Assembly (NCBI RefSeq): GCF_024195295.1
Contig: NZ_JAMFTH010000003.1
Coordinates: forward strand, 131,501-195,500
Reading direction: 5' to 3'
Length of the DNA stretch: 64,000 nucleotides
DNA from: Gilvimarinus xylanilyticus
GTDB taxonomy: Bacteria > Pseudomonadota > Gammaproteobacteria > Pseudomonadales > Cellvibrionaceae
Shown here: piece after piece, positions 33,348-42,230 of the stretch
Layout: the number at the start of each line of letters is the position of its first letter
Position numbering within the stretch: position 1 is the stretch's first letter
Translations under genes and position numbers: made by a program
The notes under the pieces: model-generated
What the model was told of the DNA's origin: nothing
The model's database searches: none
The model's input: the letters and a program-made list of their open reading frames with translations, nothing else

Positions 33348-36248
33348 TTATAGCTTATACCTTAAACCCAGAAAGTATTTGGTGCCGCTATACTCTATGC
33401 GGTTAAACGCATCTTCGGCCACCCGGTACTCAACATAGGGCTCGTTGGTAAGGTTGAGCGCCTGAAACTTAACTTGCAGGTTCTTGGTCAGCTTGTAAGC
33501 CAAAGAGAAATCAACCGAGCTAGTGTCATCCACAAAGCGATTGGTTTGCCCAAAATCACTGCCAAACGGCTTCAGGTAATCTGAACGATACTTATAAGAA
33601 ACACGGGTGGTAAATCCGTAATTCTCCCAGTAAACCTCTGTGTTGTAGCTCTCTTTGGAAAAACCAGGCAGGTTCGCGGGATCGATGACAACATCATCAG
33701 TCATCTCCGAGCCATTTTCGTAGTAATTAAAGTCGGTGTCAGCCAAGTTGATACCGCCCATTACACCCAATCCGTCAAACGGCTCGGGCAAGTGCGTAAA
33801 GCCATGCTGCACGCTCAGCTCGATACCGGAAATGCTGGAAGACTCTGAGCTGTTCTGGATCAGGCCGTTGACATCCATCGTGATCAACTCACCATTGATG
33901 TTAAACGTTTCCTGAATACTGGAGGGGTCGGCAACCTGCAAGCCAGCGTCAAAGTCTTTGTAGTACAGCGCCGCCGAAAGCATGGTATCTTCACGCGGGT
34001 ACCAGGATAGAGAAAGGTCGTAGTTAAGTGACTCTGTCGCCTCCATGTTTGGATTGCCCAACGCGGTTGCAGTACCTGCCGCAATGGCATCCTCAAGGCT
34101 TGGGAATTCTTCTTCGCCATCACCCAAATCCAGATCGCGCCCGGCTCCCATCCACCACATATCCGGACGAGAAATTGCCGAGTACACCGCCGCTCGCATC
34201 TGCAAGGTCTCGGTTAAACCAAAGTTTAAATTCAAACTTGGCAGCACATTCACATAGCTATTGGTAAATACTTCCTCACTCAAGGTACCCGCAACCGGCT
34301 GGAAGGTGTAACTGTCATCGGATACATCGTCGGGCGTTCCGGCGTCATTTTCTACAACATTGTAGTCCTGCCGATAACCAATAGACTCAATACTGGTTTC
34401 AATAACCCGAATGCCAAAATTACCGGTCACATCAACGTTGCCTAACTGGGTCGAAAAGTTAACTTTGGCAAAAATCGCGCTGATGTCTTCGGTTAGGTTA
34501 ATGTCCGCACCGCTTGGGTCTTGCGGCGATAGAGACCAGTCTTCGGGGCCCCACATCCGCTCAAAAGCGCAGAGCGTGTCGTAGGTAGCCCACTGATTAA
34601 AACTGCTGTTTGCATCTTCACCATAACCCTCTTGCGGGTAGGGTGTTGCGCAGTTCTGTTCGATGGTAAAAATATCGGCAAAATTCGTATCCGTGTATTC
34701 GATACGATCTTCATCGTAGTTGTTATGCTCGTGAGTAGAGACGCGCACACCACTTTCAAACGATGTAAAGAAACTGCCATCCAGCTCGTATACCGCACCC
34801 AGAGCCAGAGCGCTGATGGTGTCATTCACTTCTAACTCGCCATAGCGCGCGCGCTGGTTGGCATCGTAAAAGCTGTAATCATTCAGCAAATTATTATCAA
34901 TGCCGGTGCCCGCGGGATCTTCCGGGTCTTCATACACAGACACCGATGGGTAATTACTGTTGCCTTGATTGGTAAAGTCGTACCACAGGCGGTCCGAGCG
35001 GAAACGAGTCTGCCAGGTTTCCTGATAGCGAGTAGTATCTGAGTAGGAAAGATCCGCGCTAAGCATGAGTCGATCAGTCGCATTCCACTCAATATTTAAA
35101 CCGCCACCCACATAGTCTTCGTCGCGCTCGCGGTACTCACCGTAGCTGCTGATACGCGACTCACCAGTGTAAGAAAGCATCGCATTTTCTTCGTTAGTCG
35201 TCCAATTGCTGATGCGACGACGGCCATCATCAAAGTAGAGGTCGTGCCGATCTTCATAGTAAAAACGATTCGACCATTGACCATCTGCGGTAACATTCCA
35301 GTCTTCGTTAGGTTGCCATTGCAAAGTCGTCATTACCGCGTCACGCGATTCTTCAGACTCCATCTGGCGGAAGTAGAACGAGTTTGGGATGAAATAATAA
35401 TCACCATTGGCACTGGCACCACCACCGGCTGCGGCGTTATCATCGCTCCAAGAGCAGTTACTCCCGCCATCCAGGAACCTGTCTGAATTACAGTTGCGCA
35501 GGGTAGAGCTAGTATTGTAGCTCTCTTCGGGCGTTGATGATTCGTGCCCTGCATAACCAATAGCAAACCCAATATCACCAATACCCGTTTCAAACGAATC
35601 CGTATAGGATACCGATCCGCGATAGCCAAGACCGTCATCATCATTTAACTTGGCATCGTAGTCGTTATAGTTGCCCTTAACTTCAGCCTGGAAACGGCGT
35701 TTGCCGTAATCCAAAGGACGAATGCTTTGCAGATTAATTAAGCCTGCAACACCGCCTTCAACCAGATCGGCCGACTGTGATTTATACACAACCGCACCAT
35801 TCACCAGCTCTGATGGAAACTGCGAGAACGCCACTGAGCGGTTACCACTGCCTGAAGAAATTTCACGGCCATTGTAGGTGGAATAACCCAGAAACGGGCC
35901 AAGGCCACGCACGGATATTTCGCTTGAATTGCCTTTAAAACGATCACCCGTGACCCCCACAATACGCTCAAGAGTCTCGGCCACTGACAAGTCGGGTAAC
36001 GCTCCCATCTCGGCGGCGGAAATCACATCCACAATGGTTTCAGCATCGCGCTTGATTTCGATGGAGTTACGCATGGTGTCACGAAACGATCCGGTTACCA
36101 CCACCTCTTCAAGTTGCATAGTGCCATCATCATCTTGGGCTAAGGTAACCTGGGGTTGGAACAGGACTGATGCTATAGCGACCGAGAGCATACTGCGGGC
36201 GCCAAGTAATGAAGGTCTTGCCTGTAATGACTTACTCAGGGAGCTCAT
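33348..36248 (-). CDS. TonB-dependent outer-membrane receptor 1
   Basis: The ATG at 36248 is chosen because AGGAG lies eight bases upstream; an in-frame start 15 bases earlier lacks a site. The product of 966 residues has a signal peptide (ending VTLAQ), a TonB box (LEEVVVTGS) and a plug domain (LPDLSVAETLERIVGVTGD; GGVAGLINLQSIRPLD). A 22-stranded barrel ends in aromatic YFLGLRYKL. Receptors of this type (TIGR01782-like) import oligosaccharides in Cellvibrionaceae, Xanthomonas and Caulobacter. It is divergent from a beta-helix/PL38 operon across a shared operator palindrome, so it probably takes up the uronan oligomers. Confidence 0.92.
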   Translation of the reverse strand: MSSLSKSLQARPSLLGARSMLSVAIASVLFQPQVTLAQDDDGTMQLEEVVVTGSFRDTMRNSIEIKRDAETIVDVISAAEMGALPDLSVAETLERIVGVTGDRFKGNSSEISVRGLGPFLGYSTYNGREISSGSGNRSVAFSQFPSELVNGAVVYKSQSADLVEGGVAGLINLQSIRPLDYGKRRFQAEVKGNYNDYDAKLNDDDGLGYRGSVSYTDSFETGIGDIGFAIGYAGHESSTPEESYNTSSTLRNCNSDRFLDGGSNCSWSDDNAAAGGGASANGDYYFIPNSFYFRQMESEESRDAVMTTLQWQPNEDWNVTADGQWSNRFYYEDRHDLYFDDGRRRISNWTTNEENAMLSYTGESRISSYGEYRERDEDYVGGGLNIEWNATDRLMLSADLSYSDTTRYQETWQTRFRSDRLWYDFTNQGNSNYPSVSVYEDPEDPAGTGIDNNLLNDYSFYDANQRARYGELEVNDTISALALGAVYELDGSFFTSFESGVRVSTHEHNNYDEDRIEYTDTNFADIFTIEQNCATPYPQEGYGEDANSSFNQWATYDTLCAFERMWGPEDWSLSPQDPSGADINLTEDISAIFAKVNFSTQLGNVDVTGNFGIRVIETSIESIGYRQDYNVVENDAGTPDDVSDDSYTFQPVAGTLSEEVFTNSYVNVLPSLNLNFGLTETLQMRAAVYSAISRPDMWWMGAGRDLDLGDGEEEFPSLEDAIAAGTATALGNPNMEATESLNYDLSLSWYPREDTMLSAALYYKDFDAGLQVADPSSIQETFNINGELITMDVNGLIQNSSESSSISGIELSVQHGFTHLPEPFDGLGVMGGINLADTDFNYYENGSEMTDDVVIDPANLPGFSKESYNTEVYWENYGFTTRVSYKYRSDYLKPFGSDFGQTNRFVDDTSSVDFSLAYKLTKNLQVKFQALNLTNEPYVEYRVAEDAFNRIEYSGTKYFLGLRYKL

Positions 36249-36373
36249 AATTTCTCCTACCATTTATACTTTATATTTGATGAGTCGCTGTCGACTTGAG
36301 CTGAAGTGCGTCACAAACCCTACGGCCTGCAAAAAACGCAATGCAGAGTATGAATCAAGTCAACACGATGGTA

Positions 36374-36390
36374 AAGTGGTATTACCACTT
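36374..36390. promoter_or_regulatory. Operator palindrome between receptor 1 and the lyase operon
   Basis: AAGTGGTATTACCACTT is a perfect 17-bp palindrome in the divergent promoter region; TAGACA-like -35 material follows on the plus strand. It is the best-formed example of the TGGTATTACCA element in the window. Confidence 0.75.
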
Positions 36391-36442
36391 AGACAGTGTT
36401 TTAAATATTTTTACATAGTGTAGATATCCGAGGTCAAATCAC

Positions 36443-38125
36443 ATGAATCGTCGAGAAAATAAACATAAAGCTTTAGAATCATGGACTTACAGATCATTGC
36501 GTGGAGCGGCCGGAATAGCATTGTTGACAGCTTCACTATTAAACCAGGCCGCTTCAATTGAAAATTTAAATGCCTCAGTTCCCAATTATTCGTTCGCAGG
36601 CTACAAAAACGGGCAAGCACCGTTGCAATTCGCAACCACCAACACCCTTCTCGTCACCGATTTCGGCGCAAAAGCCGACGATGGTAAAGACGACACTGTG
36701 GCGTTTCAGCAGGCGCTAAAGGCCGCCAACCAGTCGGCTTCCGCGGTTCTACTGAAGATTCCGGCGGGTCGATTTATTCTTAGCGATATTCTTTATCTTG
36801 AGCGCGACAATCTTATTGTGCGCGGCGCTGGCAGCAAAGCCACCACGCTATATTTTCCGCGTCCCATGCGCTACTTGCCTGACCCGCCTGAGCTGGCTGA
36901 ACTGCGACAATACCTTACGGAAATGAACAAGAGACAGCGTGAAAAAGACAATAATATTGACTTGCCTTTCTCACAGTATTCCTGGTCGGGTGGATTTATC
37001 TGGTCTCGTATTGAAGGCGAGCGGGTAAAACCTTACCTTGAACAATACGATCAACCCGCCAAAACCCTCGCCCGCCCCATACAAGGCCAGCAGGGCGACA
37101 ATCGACTCGTGCTGGATAACGCTAGCCCGTTAAGCACAGGGCAAATAATCAACATTAACTGGTACAACAAAGAGGGTAAAGATTCACCTCTGTTAAAAAC
37201 TCTCTACCCCGGCATTGAGGTCAAGGGCAGTCATCACTGGAACTTTCCCGAACGGCCGCTGGCCTCACAAACCTCTCGCATTGCCGCCATTGAAGGTAAC
37301 ACCCTGATTCTCAATGACGTACTGCTGCACGATATTCAGGGCCACACCACCGACATTACGCAAAAAGAGTATTTGCAAAATATAGGCATTGAAGAATTTT
37401 CCATTGAATTCCCACCGTCGGCATACATCGCCCACCATGTTGAGCAGGGCTTTAATGCCATTTATTTAACCCGTCTGTTTGATGGCTGGGTGAAAAACAT
37501 CGACATCATTAACGCAGACAGCGGCATACTCACTGAAGAAACCGCCAATGTCAGTATTAAAGGCATCACTACTAAGGGCGTTCATCAAGCCCATTACACC
37601 GTTGCTATGGGTGATACGCACAATATTCTGACAGAGAAGCTCAACGTAAACAGCAACGCGATTCACCCATTGAGCTTCAACACTTTTTCAACCAAAAGCG
37701 TGTATTCCAACTGCACAGTTCATCACGGTCCCATACTCGACCAGCATTCGGGCGCCAACCATCAAAACTTGTTTGATGCCATAACGGTTTACGCCAAGCT
37801 CAATGAAGGGCAACTGGCAAAGCGCCACTACCCATTGTTTAAAGGTGGCGGTGCGGGCTACTGGAAGCCCACCCACGGGGCAGGCAGCACCTTCTGGAAC
37901 ATTAACGTTGTATTTGAAAACGGATTGGATGCGGATACGCCGATCACTCTTTACGGCGTCGATGACGGTCCCGATGCGAACTTAATTGGCGTGCACGCCA
38001 ACACCCAGGTTGATATTGATTACGGCCCCAATGCCAACATTCAAATGCAAAATCAACGCATAGAGCTGGCGCCTTCGCTGTATCAATACCAATTAAACCA
38101 GCGTTTGCGGGGAGATGCCCCTTGA
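36443..38125 (+). CDS. Secreted beta-helix protein of the pectate-lyase-like superfamily
   Basis: The 560-residue protein has an N-terminal hydrophobic signal after a basic stretch (AAGIALLTASLLNQAAS). A right-handed beta-helix of the Pectate_lyase_3 type follows, with the entry motif DFGAKADDGKDDTVAFQQAL (about 75-94) and PAGRFILSDILYLERDNLIVRGAGS. Later turns include VKNIDIINADSGILTEE and SNCTVHHGPILDQHSG. The family contains lyases, hydrolases and phage-like depolymerases; no specific catalytic set was identified. Its stop overlaps the start of a PL38-like gene (38122), so it is the first gene of an operon with two such lyases. A role in the same polymer is likely. Confidence 0.82.
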   Translation: MNRRENKHKALESWTYRSLRGAAGIALLTASLLNQAASIENLNASVPNYSFAGYKNGQAPLQFATTNTLLVTDFGAKADDGKDDTVAFQQALKAANQSASAVLLKIPAGRFILSDILYLERDNLIVRGAGSKATTLYFPRPMRYLPDPPELAELRQYLTEMNKRQREKDNNIDLPFSQYSWSGGFIWSRIEGERVKPYLEQYDQPAKTLARPIQGQQGDNRLVLDNASPLSTGQIININWYNKEGKDSPLLKTLYPGIEVKGSHHWNFPERPLASQTSRIAAIEGNTLILNDVLLHDIQGHTTDITQKEYLQNIGIEEFSIEFPPSAYIAHHVEQGFNAIYLTRLFDGWVKNIDIINADSGILTEETANVSIKGITTKGVHQAHYTVAMGDTHNILTEKLNVNSNAIHPLSFNTFSTKSVYSNCTVHHGPILDQHSGANHQNLFDAITVYAKLNEGQLAKRHYPLFKGGGAGYWKPTHGAGSTFWNINVVFENGLDADTPITLYGVDDGPDANLIGVHANTQVDIDYGPNANIQMQNQRIELAPSLYQYQLNQRLRGDAP

Positions 38126-39468
38126 GTCTGACAACAATTAAAAAGTCGATATCGACGCCGCTGAGTATGGCAACATTTGCTATCTCTGCGCTCGCACTGG
38201 CCACGCTAGCGGGCCACAACAGCCGGGCCAACACGCCCTCAACACCGCAGCCTGCTTCGGACTTGAGCTCCCAATGGCAACAACAGGCGCAAGAACTAAC
38301 ACCGCGTGAAGCCCCCGCTCTCGCCTGGGCGCTTGCCCAGTTGACGGACAATGCCGACAAACTTGTGGCAAGCCAGGAAACCTATAGCGTTACTTTTAAC
38401 ACCGCCACGCCCCCTAGCGGCAACCCGCGTGACTATACCAGTACCGGGCCTTACTGGTGGCCAAACCCCGCTACCGATGATGGCCTGCCCTGGGTGCGAA
38501 AGGACGGCGTTGTAAACCGGCAGGTGCGAGGCAGACAAACCGATTCAAGCGAGCTGAATCATTTTTCCCTGGCCACGGGCACACTCGCTCAGGCCTACGC
38601 ATACACCCAGAATGAAGCCTACGCACGAAAGGCGGCGGAGTTGATGGAGGTTTTTTTATTCGACACCACCACTGGCATGACACCCAATTTTCGTTATGCA
38701 CAGGCTATACCCGGCATTACCGATGGCCGCGGAATAGGCATTATTGAGTCGCGAAAATTTATTAGTGTGATCAAGGCCCACACCCTGCTTCAAAATTCAA
38801 GCATCTACCGACACCAGATTGCGGACAAACTTAACAATTGGATTGCCGCTTATCTGCAATGGCTGCTAACCAGCCCCAATGGCATTGAAGAATCACGCAC
38901 ACACAACAATCACGCCAGCTTCTATGATTATCAGATCGCTTACTTTGCACAATTTATTGGTGATCACTCAACGCTGTATAAAGTGCTTGATAAGCTGTAT
39001 AAAAAGCGTATCCAGCCCCAAATAGAGCCAGGTGGCAAACAACCGCACGAGCTGGAGCGAACTCGCCCCTACCACTACAGCGTGTTTAACCTCGAAGCAT
39101 TTTGGGGGCTTGCCCTTCTTGCCGCTGATGGCGGCCAGCTCGATTCAGTTCTTGGCCCCAGTCATCACAATAAGCAAGTGCCACTGATGGTTCAGGCCCT
39201 GGATTATGTTAACCAGGCGCAATTCAGTCTGCTGGAACAAAGCAATTACGCCTCAGACAGTGTTAGCCGGGAACCCCTTATACAGGTGAATTTAATTGCC
39301 GGCTACCTGTACGACCAACGCTTCAAAGATTACGCCAAGCAGCTCATGCTGAAACACGGCGAGTACGATTGCGCGTTGATCTACCCGGTTCAAATTAACT
39401 ATGCGACAGATTCAAGTGCCGCAGGCGCAAAAAAAATTGATAAAGGTGACGGTTTATGTCAGTTATAA
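38122..39468 (+). CDS. PL38-like alginate/glucuronan lyase family protein, first copy
   Basis: The 448-residue protein has a signal-like N-terminus (AISALALATLAGHNSRA) and an (alpha/alpha) toroid of the alginate lyase Pfam family (PF05426). TGPYWWPNP (about 113-121) and the catalytic-region words N262-N263-H264 (THNNHASFYDYQ) and ELERTRPYHYSVFNL (Arg/Tyr) match PL38 enzymes, known from beta-1,4-glucuronan lyases. It cuts by beta-elimination, leaving unsaturated ends. It overlaps the preceding beta-helix gene by 4 bases and the next related gene by 13 bases. Assignment to glucuronan rather than alginate rests on the PL38-like motifs and the neighbouring uronate genes. Confidence 0.82.
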   Translation: MSLTTIKKSISTPLSMATFAISALALATLAGHNSRANTPSTPQPASDLSSQWQQQAQELTPREAPALAWALAQLTDNADKLVASQETYSVTFNTATPPSGNPRDYTSTGPYWWPNPATDDGLPWVRKDGVVNRQVRGRQTDSSELNHFSLATGTLAQAYAYTQNEAYARKAAELMEVFLFDTTTGMTPNFRYAQAIPGITDGRGIGIIESRKFISVIKAHTLLQNSSIYRHQIADKLNNWIAAYLQWLLTSPNGIEESRTHNNHASFYDYQIAYFAQFIGDHSTLYKVLDKLYKKRIQPQIEPGGKQPHELERTRPYHYSVFNLEAFWGLALLAADGGQLDSVLGPSHHNKQVPLMVQALDYVNQAQFSLLEQSNYASDSVSREPLIQVNLIAGYLYDQRFKDYAKQLMLKHGEYDCALIYPVQINYATDSSAAGAKKIDKGDGLCQL

Positions 39469-40682
39469 AATATATAAGCAAACGCGTAAGCGCTGAAATT
39501 ATTGTGCCACTCGGCGCACTGGTGTTATTGCTCGGCATTGCTTCTACATATGCGGCCACTAGCGCGCAGGACACAGAAACCAATTTACCAGCGCAAGTTA
39601 TTAATGCCGAACGCAGCCGAATTCTGGAAAAGGCACAGAATTATTTATCTCAAATACCGTCCACAGTGGTCGATTACCACTCCCCCAGAAGCTCTGGTAA
39701 TGCTCACGAGTTTTACTCCGAAGGAGACTACTGGTGGCCAGACCCAGACAACCCCGACGGTCCGTATATCCGTAAAGACGGCCTATCTAATCCGGATAAT
39801 TTTATTCAGCACCGCCTACAATTGATCGCTCTTAGCGATCTGGTCGGCACATTGGCATCAGCGTATCTGATTGAGCCAGACACCAAATACCTAAAAAAAA
39901 TAGACATTCATCTTAACGCCTGGTTTGTCAATGAAGATACGAAAATGGCACCGCATCTCAAATTTTCCCAAGCGATTAAAGGCCGCAACACCGGTCGCAG
40001 TATTGGCATTATAGATACCATTCATTTGACCGAAGTGGCGCGCAGTATTTACCAACTAGAAAAACTGAAACCGGGCTCTTTAACCAGCGCACCAGAGACG
40101 AAACAATGGTTTGCACAGTATCTGCAGTGGCTGGTGACTTCAGACTTCGGACAAGCTGAACGTCAACACCCCAATAACCACGGAGTTTGCTGGGCTATGC
40201 AAGCATCCGCCTTTGCACAGTTGGTTGGTAATAATTCTTTACTGGAGGACATTCGAGACGACTTCAAGGAGGTTTTCATCAAGAAAATGATGGCTCACGA
40301 TGGCTCTTTCCCTGCTGAGCTTGCTCGGACAAAGCCTTACGGCTACTCTCTATTTGTCTTGGATGCCATGGCTACCACCGCAACAATTATCAGTACCAGC
40401 GAGGATAATTTATGGCTCTATACCGCCTCTGATGGTCGGGGAATGAGACGTGCAATAGATTACATGCTGCCTTATATCCAAAACAAATCCAACTGGCCAT
40501 TACCACCTGATGTTCTGCACTGGAATGATTGGCCGGTTCGCCACCCCGCGCTATTGTTTTCCGCACTGGAGTTTGACAAAGAACAGTATTATATGACTTG
40601 GAAAGATGAAGAAGCAGATCCTAAAGAATACGAGGTGTTACGCAACTTACCTGTACGTCATCCACTTATCTGGCTCAAATAG
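39456..40682 (+). CDS. PL38-like alginate/glucuronan lyase family protein, second copy
   Basis: The 408-residue paralogue of the preceding gene has a signal anchor (VPLGALVLLLGIASTYA) and the same toroid words: GDYWWPDPDNPDGPYIRKDG, HPNNHGVCWAMQ with N240-N241-H242, and ELARTKPYGYSLFVLDAM. The pair probably arose by duplication and has diverged, perhaps in mode (endo against exo) or in product length. It ends the operon; no clear terminator follows before the convergent uxuA gene, whose terminator at 40855-40881 lies beyond. Confidence 0.82.
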   Translation: MSVIKYISKRVSAEIIVPLGALVLLLGIASTYAATSAQDTETNLPAQVINAERSRILEKAQNYLSQIPSTVVDYHSPRSSGNAHEFYSEGDYWWPDPDNPDGPYIRKDGLSNPDNFIQHRLQLIALSDLVGTLASAYLIEPDTKYLKKIDIHLNAWFVNEDTKMAPHLKFSQAIKGRNTGRSIGIIDTIHLTEVARSIYQLEKLKPGSLTSAPETKQWFAQYLQWLVTSDFGQAERQHPNNHGVCWAMQASAFAQLVGNNSLLEDIRDDFKEVFIKKMMAHDGSFPAELARTKPYGYSLFVLDAMATTATIISTSEDNLWLYTASDGRGMRRAIDYMLPYIQNKSNWPLPPDVLHWNDWPVRHPALLFSALEFDKEQYYMTWKDEEADPKEYEVLRNLPVRHPLIWLK

Positions 40683-40854
40683 ATAATCGACCAAACTCGG
40701 ATCAGGTAACGGGAAAATCAAATCGCTTGCTAGACTTGTGTTTCACCTCTGAGCCGCTCCTGTCACTCCAGCTTGCCTTCTCTTGAGAGGAATCGCGAGA
40801 AAAATACTAACGAAAAAGAGGATACCTTGATAGGCGGAAAGATAATATGAGCTT

Positions 40855-40881
40855 AAAAAGGCCGGCGGTGAAGCCGCCGGC
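40855..40881 (-). terminator. Terminator of uxuA
   Basis: GCCGGCGG TGAAG CCGCCGGC with five A residues upstream on the plus strand, giving a T-run on the minus strand 20 bases past the uxuA stop. Confidence 0.88.
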
Positions 40882-40903
40882 ATGTCAATATAGACAAGGA
40901 GGT

Positions 40904-42085
40904 TTAGGGATTCAATTGACTTACAGCGTGAATAACACCGCGCAGCTCGGCCAGTCCACGCATCCGGCCGTTGTAGGAATAACCTGGCTTAACACCTTCG
41001 GCTTTTTCTTCATCGACCATTAAGTGACCGTGATCGGGACGCATAGGAATAGAAACCATGCTCTCTCCGCTTTGTTTACGGCGACGCTCTTCTTTAAGCA
41101 GAGCATTGATGAGCCCCACCATATCGTTATCGCCATCCAAGTGATCCGACTCAAAGAAAGAACCATCTTCTTCACGTTTTACGTTACGTAGGTGAACGAA
41201 ATAGATTCGCGAACCAAACTCTTCTGCCATAGCCACTAAGTCATTATCGCAGCGAGCGCCATAAGACCCTGCACACAAAGTAAGACCGTTTGCAGGACTA
41301 TCGACAGTAGTCAATATTTTACGGGCATCGTCTGCGGTAGAGACCACTCGTGGCAAACCGAACAAAGAAAACGGCGGATCATCGGGGTGAATACACAATT
41401 TCACGCCAGCTTGCTCTGCAACGGGCACCACTTCTCTCAGAAACTCCATAAGGTTATGGCGTAAACCTTCGGTGCCCAGCGCTATGAACTGCTCAATCGC
41501 AAGCTTGATTGACTCTCGCGTGTAAGACCCTTCTCCTCCAGGCAAGCCAGCGATAATATTTTTCTCTAACAAGAGCTGCTCGTGCTCGCTCATAGCCTCG
41601 AATCGAGTCTTGGCTTTGTCAAGAACCGCCTGAGTGTAATCGGACTCTGCGTTTTCGCGTTTAAGTATATAGACGTCGTAGGCTGCAAAATCGGTAATCT
41701 CAAATCGCAGAGCTTGGCTACTGTTAGGTAAACGATAACTGAGATTCGTTCGAGTCCAGTCCACTACCGGCATGAAGTTATAACACACCGCTGGAATACC
41801 AGCCTTACCAACACTTTTAATAGATTCTTTGTAGTTTTCTATCAACTGCTGGTAATCGCCGCTGCGAGTTTTAATGTCGTTATGCAGTGGAATGCTTTCT
41901 ACAACATTCCAATCCAAACCCGCTGCCTGAATTAGCTCATTGCGCGCTTTAACCTCTTCCTCAGGCCAAACTGCACCTGTGGGTATTTCATGCATAGAGG
42001 TAACAATGTGGGTTGCCCCTGCTTGCTTAATCTTTGCTAGCGATATGGAATCACTTGGCCCGAACCATCTCCAAGACTCTTGCAT
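40904..42085 (-). CDS. uxuA: Mannonate dehydratase UxuA
   Basis: UxuA dehydrates D-mannonate to 2-keto-3-deoxygluconate in the cytosol, the last step of the glucuronate branch before KdgK. The 393-residue protein has the family start ESWRWFGPSD. Metal-ligand and catalytic words include KLCIHPDDPP (His and Asp), TLCAGSYGARCDNDLV with the metal-binding Cys, IYFVHLRNVKRE and MRPDHGH. Length is the usual one. It has its own operator (42135-42145) about 50 bases upstream and its own terminator, so it is a single-gene unit within the uronate locus. UxaC and UxuB supply its substrate. Confidence 0.95.
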   Translation of the reverse strand: MQESWRWFGPSDSISLAKIKQAGATHIVTSMHEIPTGAVWPEEEVKARNELIQAAGLDWNVVESIPLHNDIKTRSGDYQQLIENYKESIKSVGKAGIPAVCYNFMPVVDWTRTNLSYRLPNSSQALRFEITDFAAYDVYILKRENAESDYTQAVLDKAKTRFEAMSEHEQLLLEKNIIAGLPGGEGSYTRESIKLAIEQFIALGTEGLRHNLMEFLREVVPVAEQAGVKLCIHPDDPPFSLFGLPRVVSTADDARKILTTVDSPANGLTLCAGSYGARCDNDLVAMAEEFGSRIYFVHLRNVKREEDGSFFESDHLDGDNDMVGLINALLKEERRRKQSGESMVSIPMRPDHGHLMVDEEKAEGVKPGYSYNGRMRGLAELRGVIHAVSQLNP

Positions 42086-42134
42086 CTTTACATTCCTAAC
42101 TTAATTCGCGGCGACGACTTTAGATCGCCCTAAC

Positions 42135-42145
42135 TGGTATTACCA
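42135..42145. promoter_or_regulatory. Operator TGGTATTACCA upstream of uxuA
   Basis: Exact element, 50 bases before the uxuA start, with a second half-site (TTTTACCACTT) directly beside it. Confidence 0.7.
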
Positions 42146-42230
42146 TTTTACCACTTATAGGGGGATTTTGCGATAACTAAATATAGTGGCCTATTATTTT
42201 TACAGCTTAATGTCGAGGGCTGCGTGCGCC

